Below, one piece after another: positions 20,723 through 30,312 of a stretch of DNA of 49,120 bases. Positions within the stretch are counted from its first letter, which is position 1, and each line of letters starts with the position of its first letter. The translations under genes were made by a program, and so were the position numbers. The notes under the pieces were generated by a model. It was not told the origin of the DNA, did not search any database, and saw only the letters and a program-made list of their open reading frames with translations. Location of the stretch: NCBI RefSeq assembly GCF_001463705.1, contig NZ_BBWH01000008.1:1-49120 (forward strand), in the 5' to 3' direction. Source of the DNA: Aureimonas sp. AU12 (GTDB lineage Bacteria > Pseudomonadota > Alphaproteobacteria > Rhizobiales > Rhizobiaceae).

Positions 20723-23601
20723 TGGGCGGTCTCGCGCTGTCCTTCGGTGCGCCGCTGGTTCTGGCGGGCCTCGCGGTCCTGCCGGCGATCTGGTGGCTTC
20801 TGCGCCTGACGCCGCCCCGGCCGCAGACCGAGACCTTCCCGCCGCTGCGCATCCTGCAGCAGGTCGTCAGGCGCGAGGAGACGCCGGCCAAGAGCCCATG
20901 GTGGCTGACGCTGCTGCGCCTGCTGCTGGCCGCGCTCGTGATCCTCGCCCTGGCCACCCCGATCCTCAACCCGCGCCAGGGCGCGCTCTCTGGCGACGGC
21001 CCGGTCGTGGTGATGCTCGACAATGGCTGGGCCAGCGCGCGCGACTGGGATGCGCGCCGTTCCGCCGCCGAGGGGCTGATCCGCGAGGCCGGCGAGGCCG
21101 GCCGCCCGGTGTCGCTGCTCCTCACGGCCGACGACGCCGCGAACGATCCGGCGCCCGTCGAGGCGGCCACCGCTCTCGAACATCTGGCCGCGGCGGAGCC
21201 ACACCCGATTCCCACCAACCGCCTCGCGGCCGCGACACGCCTCGCCGGTGTTCTGGCCAACCAGCCGGGCGCCAGCGTCGCCTTCCTGTCGGACGGCCTC
21301 GAGTCGGCGGGAACGGCGGAGGCCGCGACGGCCCTTCGCGCGCTGCAGCCGGCACAGGCGATCCTCTACGCGCCCCCCGTCGCCGGGCTCATCGGCCTGA
21401 CCGGTGCCGACAACGCGACCGACGCGCTCATCGTGCGGGGGGTTCGTCCCGAGGGCGAGACCGCCGCGTCCAGCGTCGCGCTGCGCGCCCTCGATGCGCA
21501 GGACCGCGAGATCGGCCGCGCGCCGCTCGCCTTCGCCGCCGGAGCCTCGGCGGGCGAGGCGCGCTTCGCCGTGCCCGTGGAGCTGCGCAACGATATCGCC
21601 CGCATCGAGCGCGACGGCGCGGCGGATGCCGCCGCCGTGCGGCTCGTCGACGACAGCTTCCAGCGCCGCAAGGTCGGCCTCGTCTCGGGCGAGGCCGCCG
21701 ACATCGCGCAGCCGCTGCTCTCGCCGCTCTACTACATCACCCGCGCGCTCGAACCGTTCGCCGATCTCGTGCGCGCCGCAAGCGCCGATCTCGCCACCGC
21801 GATCCCCGCGCTGGTGGTGCAGCGCCCCTCCGTCATCGTGCTGGCCGATATCGGCGTCATGCCGCCGGCTGCGACCGAGGCGCTTACCGGCTTCGTCGAA
21901 AACGGCGGCACGCTGCTGCGCTTCGCCGGCCCGCGCCTGGCCGCTTCCACCGCCGAGGATATGCTCGTGCCGGTGCGCCTTCGCGGCGGCGAACGCCAGC
22001 TCGGCGGTGCGCTCTCCTGGTCAGAGCCGCAGACGCTGGCGCCGGTCGCCCCCACCAGTCCGTTCGCCGGCATCGACATTCCCGCCGACGTCACCGTCGC
22101 CCGCCAGATCCTCGCCGAGCCCTCGGCCGAGCTTTCGGAGCGCACCTGGGCAAGCCTTCGCGACGGCACCCCGATCGTCACCGCCGCGACGCGGGGCGCC
22201 GGCTCGATCATCCTCTTTCACACCACGGCCGAGGCCACGTGGTCGAACCTGCCGATCTCCGGCGCCTTCGTCGACATGCTGCGCCGCGTGGTGACGCTGT
22301 CGCGCGGCTCGATCGGCTCGGCTGACGCCACCGGCCCGGAGATCCTGCCGCCCTACCGGATCATGGACGGCGCGGGGCGCCTTGCGCAGCCAGGCGCGGC
22401 GGTGAAGCCGCTGACGGTCGCGGTGGGATCGACGCCCGTGGTCAGTTCCGAGAACCCGCCCGGCCTCTACGGCACCGCCGAAGGATACCGCGCCTTGAAC
22501 CTCCTTGCCGCCGACGCCGCGCTTCGCCCGCTCGGGCCCTTCGACATCGGCGTCGCGCCACTCGCGCGCTCCTACGGCACGCAGGATGCAACCGACCTCA
22601 CGCCCTGGCTCTTCGCCGGCGCGATCATTCTCTTCGCGCTCGATGCGCTCGCCCTCCTCTGGCTCAACGGAGTCTTCGGCCGCGCGGCGCGGAGCCTGCG
22701 CCGCGCGAGCCCGGCATCGGCGCTTTCCGTGGCGCTTCTCGCCGCCGCCTTGGCATCGGGGCTGCCGGCCGGCCGTGCCGAGGCGCAAACGCCACCGTCA
22801 GCGGCCTCTTCGCCCTCTGCGGCGACAGCCGGTCTCGAAGGCATTGATGCCACGAAGGCGATCGCGGCCACCGAGACGACGCATCTGGCCTATGTCGAGA
22901 CTGGCGATGCGGCAACAGACGCCATCTCCCGGCAGGGCCTCGCCGGCCTGTCGCAGTTCATCGCGTCGAAGACCGCGCTCGAACCCGGCGACCCCATGGC
23001 GGTCGACATCGCGTCGGACGAGCTGTCCTTCTTCCCCATCCTCTACTGGCCGGTCCACGCCTCGGCACCGATGCCGACGGCGGCGGCGATCAGCCGGGTC
23101 GACGCCTACATGAAGCAGGGCGGCACCGTGCTCTTCGACGTCGAGGGCGATGCGATCGGCGGCGACATCACGAACGGCACCGTCTCGCCCGGCCAGCGGC
23201 GGCTGCGCGACATCCTCGCCGATCTCGACATTCCCCCGCTGGAGCCCGTGCCGGCCGACCATGTGCTGACCAAGGCCTTCTACATCATGGACGGCTTTCC
23301 CGGCCGCCACACTGGATCCGACCTCTGGGTGGAATCGCTGGTGCGCTCGACCGATGCCGAGGCCCGGCCGGCGAGCGCGGGCGACGGCGTGTCCTCTATC
23401 ATGATCAGCTCGAACGACTTCGCCTCGGCCTGGGCGGTGGACGAGAGCGGGCTCTTCGTCTTCCCGACCGATTCCGCCGACCCGTCGCAGCGCGAATACG
23501 CCTACCGCGCGGGCGTCAACATCGTGATGTACGTGCTGACCGGCAACTACAAGGCCGATCAGGTCCACGTTCCCGCGCTTCTCGAACGACTGGGGCAGTG
23601 A
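20722..23601 (+). CDS. Large membrane protein: BatA-like N-terminus plus C-terminal DUF4159
   Basis: The 959-residue protein begins with two membrane helices (about 10-27 and 60-80) flanking the motif LRLTPPRPQTETFPPLRILQ, the BatA/aerotolerance N-terminal module. A long extracytoplasmic vWA-like region follows (VVVMLDNGWASARDW, FLSDGLESAG), then two more hydrophobic segments near 626-652 and 672-690. The C-terminal ~215 residues are DUF4159 (SDELSFFPILYWPVHASAPM, YMKQGGTVLFDVEGDAIGG, RHTGSDLWVESL). DUF4159 resembles glutamine-amidotransferase folds. The role is unknown; with MoxR and DUF58 it probably forms a membrane assembly. One-base overlap upstream, 4 nt to the next gene. Confidence 0.88.
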   Translation: MGGLALSFGAPLVLAGLAVLPAIWWLLRLTPPRPQTETFPPLRILQQVVRREETPAKSPWWLTLLRLLLAALVILALATPILNPRQGALSGDGPVVVMLDNGWASARDWDARRSAAEGLIREAGEAGRPVSLLLTADDAANDPAPVEAATALEHLAAAEPHPIPTNRLAAATRLAGVLANQPGASVAFLSDGLESAGTAEAATALRALQPAQAILYAPPVAGLIGLTGADNATDALIVRGVRPEGETAASSVALRALDAQDREIGRAPLAFAAGASAGEARFAVPVELRNDIARIERDGAADAAAVRLVDDSFQRRKVGLVSGEAADIAQPLLSPLYYITRALEPFADLVRAASADLATAIPALVVQRPSVIVLADIGVMPPAATEALTGFVENGGTLLRFAGPRLAASTAEDMLVPVRLRGGERQLGGALSWSEPQTLAPVAPTSPFAGIDIPADVTVARQILAEPSAELSERTWASLRDGTPIVTAATRGAGSIILFHTTAEATWSNLPISGAFVDMLRRVVTLSRGSIGSADATGPEILPPYRIMDGAGRLAQPGAAVKPLTVAVGSTPVVSSENPPGLYGTAEGYRALNLLAADAALRPLGPFDIGVAPLARSYGTQDATDLTPWLFAGAIILFALDALALLWLNGVFGRAARSLRRASPASALSVALLAAALASGLPAGRAEAQTPPSAASSPSAATAGLEGIDATKAIAATETTHLAYVETGDAATDAISRQGLAGLSQFIASKTALEPGDPMAVDIASDELSFFPILYWPVHASAPMPTAAAISRVDAYMKQGGTVLFDVEGDAIGGDITNGTVSPGQRRLRDILADLDIPPLEPVPADHVLTKAFYIMDGFPGRHTGSDLWVESLVRSTDAEARPASAGDGVSSIMISSNDFASAWAVDESGLFVFPTDSADPSQREYAYRAGVNIVMYVLTGNYKADQVHVPALLERLGQ

Positions 23602-23605
23602 CGCC

Positions 23606-25681
23606 GTGACCTGGTCCCTCGAGCTCTCGCCCTTCTTCACCTGGACAGTGATCGCGATCCTCGCGGTGCCCGCCGTTCTCTTGGCCGCGGCCCTCCTCTT
23701 CGCCCGGCTGCGCGGCTCCATCGTGCGGGTGCTGGCGATCGCCGCGCTGCTGCTCGCCATCCTCAATCCCGTCGTGCTGCGCGAGGAGCGCGATCCGCTC
23801 AAGAGCGTCGTCGCCCTCGTCGTCGACCGCTCGCAAAGCCAGACGATCGGCGAGCGCACCGCGCAGACCGACGCGGCGGTGGAGGCACTGCAGGCCAGTC
23901 TCGCCCGCTTCCCGGATTTCGAGGTCCGCACCGTCGAGGCGCGCTCGGGCGGCGACGGCGACGCCACGACGGCGCTGTTCGGCGCGATGGGACAGACGCT
24001 GCAGGATGTCGCGCCGGCCCGCGTCGGCGGCGCCATCATGGTGACGGACGGCCAGATCCACGACATTCCCGCCAACGCCGCCGCGCTCGGTTTCGACGCG
24101 CCGGTCCACGGTCTCGTCACCGGACGGCCGGACGAGTTCGACCGGCGACTGGAGGTCGTCACTTCGCCGCGCTTCGGTCTCGTCGACCAGCCCCAGACCC
24201 TCACCTACCGCGTGATCGAGGAAGGCCCCAAGGCCTCGCGCAACCCGGTCGACGTGCAGATCTTCCTCAACGGCGACCTCGTCGAACGCCAGAGCGCCTT
24301 GCCCGGCAGCGATGTCAGCGTCGAGCTGACCTTGCCCCGCGCCGGCAAGAACATCGTCGAGCTGTCGGCGGCACGCGACCCCACCGAGATCACCCCGGTC
24401 AACAACCGGGCGATCGCGGTGATCGACGGCATTCGCGAGAACCTGCGCGTGCTTCTCGTCTCGGGCGAGCCGCATGCCGGCGAGCGCACGTGGCGCAATC
24501 TCCTGAAATCCGACGCGGCGGTGGATCTCGTCCACTTCACCATCCTGCGCCCGCCGGAAAAGCAGGACGGCACGCCAATCAACGAGTTGTCGCTGATCGC
24601 TTTCCCGACACGTGAACTCTTCGTCGAGAAGATCGACGATTTCGACCTCATCATCTTCGACCGCTACCAGCGTCGCGGCGTGCTGCCGACGCTCTATTAC
24701 GACTACATCGCGCAATACGTTCAGAACGGCGGTGCGATGCTCATCGCCTCCGGTCCCGAATATGCCGGGCCGGACTCGGTCGCCAACTCGCCGCTCAGCG
24801 CGATCCTGCCGGCCCTGCCGACGGGCCAAGTGGACGAGCGTGCCTTCCGCCCCGTTCTCTCCGATCTCGGCCGCAAGCACCCTGTGACGCGCGGCCTGCC
24901 CGGCTCAGAGGCGAGCCCGCCGAACTGGAGCCCCTGGTTCCGCACGATCGATGTCGGCCCGACGCAGGGCGAAACCGTGATGAACGGGCCTGACGGCAAG
25001 CCACTTCTCGTTCTCAATCGCGCCGGCGAAGGCCGCGTCGCGCTGCTCTTGTCGGATCAGGGCTGGCTCTGGTCGCGCGGCTTCGAGGGCGGTGGACCGC
25101 ATGTCGCCCTCTTCCGCCGTCTCGCGCACTGGCTGATGAAGGAGCCGGAGCTGGAAGAAGAGGCGCTCGACGCCGAGGGCACCGGGTCCGAGCTGGTCAT
25201 CACCCGCCACACGATCGGCGACGATCCCGGCCCGGCGACTCTGGTGACGCCCTCGGGTCAGGCCAGCCAGGTGACGATGGTGGATCAGGGCGCCGGCGAA
25301 TGGCGGAGCACCGTCGAGACCACCGAACTCGGTCTCTATCAGGTGGCCAATGGCGACCTTCGCGCGCTTGCCAATATCGGACCAGTGAACCCGCGCGAAT
25401 ATCGCGAGGCGATCTCGACGCAGGACAAGCTCGGCCCTCTGGCCGAGGCGACCGGCGGCAGCGTGCGGCGGCTGGCCGAGGCGACTGGCGGCATCGAGGT
25501 GCCCCGCATCGTCCCGGTTTCGGGCCGGGCCGATGCGGAAGGGCGCGACTGGATCGGGCTCAAGACCACGGACGAGACCGTGCTGCGCGGCGTCGAGCGC
25601 ACGCCACTCTTCGCGGGCTTCCTCGGCCTCGCCGTTCTGCTCTTCGCACTCTCCGCGACCTGGTATCGCGAAGGCCGCTGA
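23606..25681 (+). CDS. vWA-like membrane protein of the moxR cluster
   Basis: The 691-residue protein starts at GTG 23606, 4 nt after the DUF4159 stop. It has two N-terminal helices (about 10-30 and 34-50), a region with vWA-like beginnings (VVALVVDRSQSQTIGE) whose MIDAS is incomplete, a central amidotransferase-like part (LIIFDRYQRRGVLPTLYYDY, NGGAMLIASGPEYAG), a beta-rich late part, and a final helix (LFAGFLGLAVLLFALSATW, about 666-684). It is the expected last partner in alphaproteobacterial moxR-DUF58-DUF4159 sets. No enzymatic residues are evident. Confidence 0.85.
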   Translation: MTWSLELSPFFTWTVIAILAVPAVLLAAALLFARLRGSIVRVLAIAALLLAILNPVVLREERDPLKSVVALVVDRSQSQTIGERTAQTDAAVEALQASLARFPDFEVRTVEARSGGDGDATTALFGAMGQTLQDVAPARVGGAIMVTDGQIHDIPANAAALGFDAPVHGLVTGRPDEFDRRLEVVTSPRFGLVDQPQTLTYRVIEEGPKASRNPVDVQIFLNGDLVERQSALPGSDVSVELTLPRAGKNIVELSAARDPTEITPVNNRAIAVIDGIRENLRVLLVSGEPHAGERTWRNLLKSDAAVDLVHFTILRPPEKQDGTPINELSLIAFPTRELFVEKIDDFDLIIFDRYQRRGVLPTLYYDYIAQYVQNGGAMLIASGPEYAGPDSVANSPLSAILPALPTGQVDERAFRPVLSDLGRKHPVTRGLPGSEASPPNWSPWFRTIDVGPTQGETVMNGPDGKPLLVLNRAGEGRVALLLSDQGWLWSRGFEGGGPHVALFRRLAHWLMKEPELEEEALDAEGTGSELVITRHTIGDDPGPATLVTPSGQASQVTMVDQGAGEWRSTVETTELGLYQVANGDLRALANIGPVNPREYREAISTQDKLGPLAEATGGSVRRLAEATGGIEVPRIVPVSGRADAEGRDWIGLKTTDETVLRGVERTPLFAGFLGLAVLLFALSATWYREGR

Positions 25682-25792
25682 AGCGAACGGGCGGATCGGC
25701 GGGAACGATCGGCCGCGCGGTGCGCTATCACGGTGGCGCCCGGAGGAGCGCCATCAACCTGACGCGGGAGGCGGAACGGAGACGGACCTGAC

Positions 25793-26809
25793 ATGCCTCG
25801 CATCTGCCTCGCCCTTCAGGGCGGCGGCGCCCACGGCGCCTTCACTTGGGGCGTTCTCGATCGCCTTCTCGAGGAACCCGATTTCGAGATCGCCGCGGTC
25901 AGCGGCACGAGTGCCGGAGCCCTGAATGCTGCCAGTCTCGCGGCTGGCCATGCCGCTGGCGGCAACGATGCAGCCCGAGCCGCCTTGACCCGCCTCTGGC
26001 GCACGGTTTCGGAACGCTCGCCGCTCGGGGCGGCAACGAACGCCCTCCCCTTCTTTCCGCTCCCGCGCGCCCTGATCCACAAGGCGCTGGAGCGACTTCA
26101 GCTCTTCGGCCAGCTCGTCTCGCCCTATAGCCCCGGTCTGCCGCGGGCGAACGCGCTGCGCAGCGTCGTCGAGAGCTCGATCGACCTGCCGCTTCTCCAA
26201 AGTCAGACGACGTTGCCGACCTTCGTTTCAGCCACCGACGTCGAAGCCGGTGCGGCGCGCGTCTTCACCGGTGCGGAACTGACGGCGGACGCGCTTCTCG
26301 CCTCGGCCTGTCTGCCCGATCTCTTCCGCGCGGTGGAAATCGACGGCCGCTCCTACTGGGACGGCGGCTATCTCGGCAATCCCGTGCTGACGCCGTTCTT
26401 CGCCGAGGATCGCGGAACGAGCGACATCCTGATCGTGCAGGTGACTCCCTTCGTGCGCGATGGCGTCCCCGAAGAGCCCGTCGAAATCATGGGCCGCGTC
26501 AACGAGATCACCTTCAACGCCTCGCTTCGGCGCGACCTTCGCATGCTCACGGAAATCGCCCGGCTGGCGCGGGCCGAGGATCTCGAGAACCCGGTCCTTC
26601 GCCGGATCGCATCGCTGCGCCTGCACATGATCACGGCCGGCGACGCGCTGACGCGGCGCGGGTCGATCAGCAAGCTCGACACGCGCTGGTCGGAATTGAC
26701 GGACCTGCGCGACATGGGCCGCACCGCTACCGATGCCTGGCTGGCCGAGCACCGAAAGGATCTCGGCCAGCGCAGCAGCCTGAAGGGCGACTACGGCCTG
26801 TTGTCGTAA
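25793..26809 (+). CDS. Patatin-like phospholipase
   Basis: The 338-residue protein has the complete patatin active site: oxyanion loop GGGAHG at 10-15, nucleophile elbow GTSAG with Ser40, and catalytic Asp in DGG (D190). There is no signal peptide, so it acts in the cytoplasm or is a secreted type without a cleavable leader. Such enzymes hydrolyse acyl esters of phospholipids; the substrate here is unknown. It is 111 nt behind the moxR cluster on the same strand and may or may not share its transcript. It converges with the GNAT gene (7 nt between stops). Confidence 0.92.
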   Translation: MPRICLALQGGGAHGAFTWGVLDRLLEEPDFEIAAVSGTSAGALNAASLAAGHAAGGNDAARAALTRLWRTVSERSPLGAATNALPFFPLPRALIHKALERLQLFGQLVSPYSPGLPRANALRSVVESSIDLPLLQSQTTLPTFVSATDVEAGAARVFTGAELTADALLASACLPDLFRAVEIDGRSYWDGGYLGNPVLTPFFAEDRGTSDILIVQVTPFVRDGVPEEPVEIMGRVNEITFNASLRRDLRMLTEIARLARAEDLENPVLRRIASLRLHMITAGDALTRRGSISKLDTRWSELTDLRDMGRTATDAWLAEHRKDLGQRSSLKGDYGLLS

Positions 26810-26816
26810 CAGCGGA

Positions 26817-27326
26817 TCAGCGCGGGCCCACCGCACCACAGACGCCCGCGAAGGCACCCGGCACGAGTTCGAGACCGAGGATCCGGCTCTCGTCCACCGG
26901 GGCGGGCATGCGCACGGACCCGACCGGCAGCGGCCGGTAGCCGAGCGGCATGTAGTAGGCGCGGTCGCCGACGAGGAAGATCGCACGCTCGCCAGCCGTC
27001 GCCGCGACTTCCGCCGCAAGGCCGAGGAGGGTGCGGCCGATGCCGCGCTTCTTGAAAGCCGGACGCACGGCGAGCGGACCGAGCATCAGCGCCGGCGTTC
27101 CGCCAATCGCGATCCGGGTCTGGCGCACCGAGCCGACGACCTCGCCGCGCAGGATCGCGACGACGGACAGAGCGGGATCGTGCGGTGCGGTCTCGCGAAC
27201 GCGCTCGGCGGCCCGCACGAAACGGCCGGGGCCGAAGGCTTCCGCCGAGATCGCTTCGATCGCGGGTCCATGATCGGGGGTTTCCGCGTCGAAACGCAGG
27301 TCGAGGTCTTGGAGAAGCGAGAGCAT
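26817..27326 (-). CDS. GNAT-family N-acetyltransferase
   Basis: The 169-residue protein has the GNAT core: VVGSVRQTRIAIGG (beta strands), LGPLAVRPAFKKRGIGRTLL with the acetyl-CoA loop (R/K-x-x-G-x-G), and VGDRAYYMPLGYRPLP (the usual Y-x-x-x-G-F/Y end). It belongs to the single-domain YhbS-like type; the acceptor is unknown. ATG 27326 is chosen because the fold begins MLSLLQDLDLRFDAE and AGGA lies 9 nt upstream; the frame is open further upstream but those residues are Arg-rich filler. Confidence 0.85.
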   Translation of the reverse strand: MLSLLQDLDLRFDAETPDHGPAIEAISAEAFGPGRFVRAAERVRETAPHDPALSVVAILRGEVVGSVRQTRIAIGGTPALMLGPLAVRPAFKKRGIGRTLLGLAAEVAATAGERAIFLVGDRAYYMPLGYRPLPVGSVRMPAPVDESRILGLELVPGAFAGVCGAVGPR

Positions 27327-27646
27327 GGGAGAGGTCCTGACGGCACGGGTCGCGTCGATCCGCACGCCCGGCCCGTCTCGGGTCAGGCGGCGAAGATGGG
27401 ATGCGGGGCGGCATGGGCCGCCGTCTCGCGTCGTCGTCGCAGCAGGATCATGGGGTCTCCGGACCGGTTCGTGCGCGGCTCTCGTCGATCCGGCGGGTGC
27501 TCTTAGCATCGCACGACGGCGGCGTCCATGGCGGGCATTGCCGGAAGACGCCCAGATCGCCGTGACGCTCCGTTGCCGCATGACGGGGGAACGCGGCGCC
27601 GCCGATGAGCTTATGGTCGCGACGACACGCGAAGCGGGAGCGGACG
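27327..27646. other. Non-coding divergent gap, 320 nt
   Basis: This gap separates the divergent GNAT and GST genes and should hold both promoters. I find no convincing -35/-10 pair, hairpin with T-run, or RNA gene. A 22-codon - strand frame starting MILLRRRRETAAHA lies here, but nothing supports its translation. Confidence 0.5.
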
Positions 27647-28633
27647 ATGGGCCTTCTGGTCGACGGGACATGGCAGGACAAGTGGTACGACACGAAGTCG
27701 ACCGGCGGATCCTTCAAGCGAACCACCACGAGCTTCCGCAGCTGGGTGACGGCCGACGGATCTCCCGGCCCGGACGGGCAGGACGGGGTGCCGGCCGAGG
27801 GCGGGCGCTATCATCTCTACGTCTCGCTCGCCTGCCCGTGGGCCCACAGGGCGCTGATCCTGCGCAAGCTCAAGGCGCTCGACGATGTGATCTCGATCTC
27901 GGTCGTCGACTGGTTCATGGGTGAGAACGGTTGGGAGTTTTCCGACCGGCAGGGCACGGTTCCCGATACGATCAACGGCGCCTCGAAGCTCTACGAGGTC
28001 TATCTGCGAGCCGATCCGCACTACACCGGCCGCGTCACCGTGCCGGTGCTGTGGGACAAGAAGGAGGGGACGATCGTCAACAACGAGTCGTCCGAGATCC
28101 TGCGGATGCTCAACTCGTCCTTCGATGCCTTCACGGACGTGACCGACGATTTCTGCCCGGCCGAACTGAGGGATGAAATCGATGCCGTGAACGCGCTCGT
28201 CTACGAGAGCGTCAACAACGGCGTCTACAAGTGCGGTTTCGCCACCACGCAGGAGGCCTACGAAGAGCCGTTCCATGTCCTGTTCGCGACGCTGGACCGG
28301 TTGGAAGATCGACTGTCTCGCCAGCGCTACCTGACGGGTTCGCGCATCACCGAAGCTGACTGGCGCCTGTTCACCACGCTGATCCGCTTCGATCCCGTCT
28401 ATGTCGGCCACTTCAAGTGCAACCGCCGGCGGATCGCCGACTATCCCAACCTCTACGGCTACATGCTGGAGCTCTACCAGTGGCCCGGCGTCGCCGAGAC
28501 CACCGATTTCCACCACATCAAGCACCACTATTACGAGAGCCACGGCACGATCAATCCGACAGGGATCGTGCCGCTCGGCCCCGAGCAGGATCTCGCCCGG
28601 CCGCATGGGCGCGACCATCTCGCGAAGGCTTGA
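27647..28633 (+). CDS. Xi-class glutathione S-transferase (glutathionyl-hydroquinone reductase type)
   Basis: The 328-residue protein belongs to the ECM4/YqjG group, which reduces glutathionyl-hydroquinones. SLACPWAHR at 60-68 carries the catalytic Cys (C63); TVPVLWDKKEGTIVNNESSEI is the glutathione-binding strand, and the C-terminal domain holds YLTGSRITEADWRLFTTL and NLYGYMLELYQWPGV, all family marks. ATG 27647 starts MGLLVDGTWQDKW, the conserved N-terminus; an in-frame ATG at 27605 adds 14 Arg-rich residues and is less likely. It converges with the Nudix gene, stops 3 nt apart. Confidence 0.93.
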   Translation: MGLLVDGTWQDKWYDTKSTGGSFKRTTTSFRSWVTADGSPGPDGQDGVPAEGGRYHLYVSLACPWAHRALILRKLKALDDVISISVVDWFMGENGWEFSDRQGTVPDTINGASKLYEVYLRADPHYTGRVTVPVLWDKKEGTIVNNESSEILRMLNSSFDAFTDVTDDFCPAELRDEIDAVNALVYESVNNGVYKCGFATTQEAYEEPFHVLFATLDRLEDRLSRQRYLTGSRITEADWRLFTTLIRFDPVYVGHFKCNRRRIADYPNLYGYMLELYQWPGVAETTDFHHIKHHYYESHGTINPTGIVPLGPEQDLARPHGRDHLAKA

Positions 28634-28636
28634 TCG

Positions 28637-29101
28637 CTACCAGTCGGGCGTCACGGTAACCCGCCCGGCCATCTCATCGAGCCGGCGGCGGGTCGCCGGG
28701 GTGACGCTTTCGGGCAGGGCGTCGAGCGCGAAGAAGCCGCTCTCGGCGATCTCGCGGTCGGGCTCGCGCGGCGCGGTCTGCCGGGCGCCGTCGCAGCGAT
28801 AGACGACGATGTGGTCGCGCCCCTGCCGGCGATTGTAGAAGACGCCGTGCAAGGCCAGCGGCGCTTCGAGCAGGAGATTGCCCTCCTCGCGCGCCTCGCG
28901 ATGCGCGGCATCCTCGACGGTCTCGCCGGGGTCGACGCCGCCGCCCGGCATGTACCAGCCCGGCAGGTAGGTGTGGCGCACGAGGAAGAGCCTCCCCGCC
29001 TCGTCGAAGGCGGCGACGCGCACGCCGAGCGTCATCGAGCGTTGCGCGAAGGCGGCGAGGCGCAGAGGCCCGCCGATCAGCCGGGCGGCAATGCGGTTCA
29101 T
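28637..29101 (-). CDS. Nudix hydrolase, MutT-like
   Basis: The 154-residue protein has the Nudix box from GGGVDPGETVEDAAHREAREE onward, with the metal-binding REXXEE core intact. The conserved Gly near the end of the box is replaced by Asn (REAREEGN), a mild departure. LPGWYMPGGGVDPGE points to a general NTP or nucleotide-sugar hydrolase rather than the CoA type found elsewhere in this window. The start MNRIAARLIGG is the only reasonable one. Divergent from the metallophosphoesterase gene with 81 nt between. Confidence 0.87.
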   Translation of the reverse strand: MNRIAARLIGGPLRLAAFAQRSMTLGVRVAAFDEAGRLFLVRHTYLPGWYMPGGGVDPGETVEDAAHREAREEGNLLLEAPLALHGVFYNRRQGRDHIVVYRCDGARQTAPREPDREIAESGFFALDALPESVTPATRRRLDEMAGRVTVTPDW

Positions 29102-29182
29102 GCCCGGGCCTTCCCATCGACCGACAGGAACCGGTAGGCCATCGCCCTTCCCAAGGTCGGCGGCGCGGCTAGTTCAGTCCCC

Positions 29183-30166
29183 ATGTTTCGCCTCGCACAT
29201 CTCTCCGACATCCATCTGGGTCCCCTTCCCGAGCTTTCCTATCGCGAGCTCGCCTCCAAGCGGATCACCGGCTACATCAACTGGCAGCGCAACCGGAAGC
29301 GCGCCATGTTCGGCGACACGCTCCTGCGCCTCGTGGCCGACATGAAGGCGCAGCGCCCCGATCATGTCGCGGTCACCGGCGACCTCGTCAACCTCGCGAC
29401 GCGCACCGAGATCGCGGGCGCGCGGATCTGGCTGGACGATCTCGGCGACGCCAAATGGGTGTCGGTCGTTCCCGGCAATCACGACGCCTACGTGCCGGGC
29501 GCGCTTGCCCGCGCCTTCCGCGAATGGCATCCCTATCTCGTCGGCGACAATGCCCGCAGCGGGCCGGGTCGCCATTTCCCCTATATGCGGGTGCGCGGGC
29601 CCGTCGCCATCGTCGGCACGTCGAGCGCCGAGGCCACCGTCCCCTTCTTCGCCACCGGCACGTTCAAACGCGGACAGGCGCTCGCCACCGCGCGCCTGCT
29701 GTCCGAGGCGAAAGCCAAGGGTCTCTTCCGCGTCGTGATGATCCATCATCCTCCCATCGCCGGCGCCGCCGCCTGGTCGAAACGGCTGATCGGCAAGCAG
29801 TTCTTCTCGAAGGTGATCCACGATGTCGGCGCCGACCTCGTTCTGCACGGCCACACGCATCTTGATACGCTCTACTGGCTGAACGGGCCGGACGGCACGA
29901 AGGTGCCGGTGGTGGGCGTGCCGTCGGCCAGCCAGAATGCCGGGGGTGACAAGCCGGCCTCGCGCTACAACATCTTCGAAATCGAGGGCGGTCCCGGCGC
30001 TTGGTCGCTGACGCAGCGCGAGCGGGGCCTGCGGGCCGATGGATCGGGGATCGACTGGATCCGCGAGCGCCAGCTTCTTTCGAACGGCCGGGCGGTGGAC
30101 GCGCGCCCGCGCGAGGACGCAGAGACGGCAGACCCGTTTCGGGCAGAGGTTGCTGGCGACGCCTGA
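29183..30166 (+). CDS. Calcineurin-like metallophosphoesterase
   Basis: The 327-residue protein shows all five metal-binding motifs in order: LSDIHLG (D9, H11), VTGDLVN, VPGNHDAYV, MIHHPP and HGHTHLDTL. No signal peptide or membrane segment is seen, so it is likely cytoplasmic. Substrates in this superfamily range from nucleotides to lipid A precursors (UDP-diacylglucosamine), so none can be assigned. About 30 residues after DGSGIDWIRERQL form a poorly conserved tail. benE follows 146 nt later. Confidence 0.9.
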   Translation: MFRLAHLSDIHLGPLPELSYRELASKRITGYINWQRNRKRAMFGDTLLRLVADMKAQRPDHVAVTGDLVNLATRTEIAGARIWLDDLGDAKWVSVVPGNHDAYVPGALARAFREWHPYLVGDNARSGPGRHFPYMRVRGPVAIVGTSSAEATVPFFATGTFKRGQALATARLLSEAKAKGLFRVVMIHHPPIAGAAAWSKRLIGKQFFSKVIHDVGADLVLHGHTHLDTLYWLNGPDGTKVPVVGVPSASQNAGGDKPASRYNIFEIEGGPGAWSLTQRERGLRADGSGIDWIRERQLLSNGRAVDARPREDAETADPFRAEVAGDA

Positions 30167-30312
30167 GGCGACGCGTATCGACGGGACGAGCAAGGCCCCG
30201 TCGTGAGTGAGCGGTATCGGCAGTTGGTCCCCGCGCAATTCCGGTCTTGCCCCGGCGAGGTGCACGGTCGTAAGCCCGCGGGATCGTTCCCGTCGATGCC
30301 GAAAGCCGCCCG

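Noticed and set aside
27389-27457. 22-codon - strand frame MILLRRRRETAAHAAP upstream of the GNAT gene
   Set aside because: No amino-acid bias that fits the downstream gene, no ribosome site and no paired hairpins.
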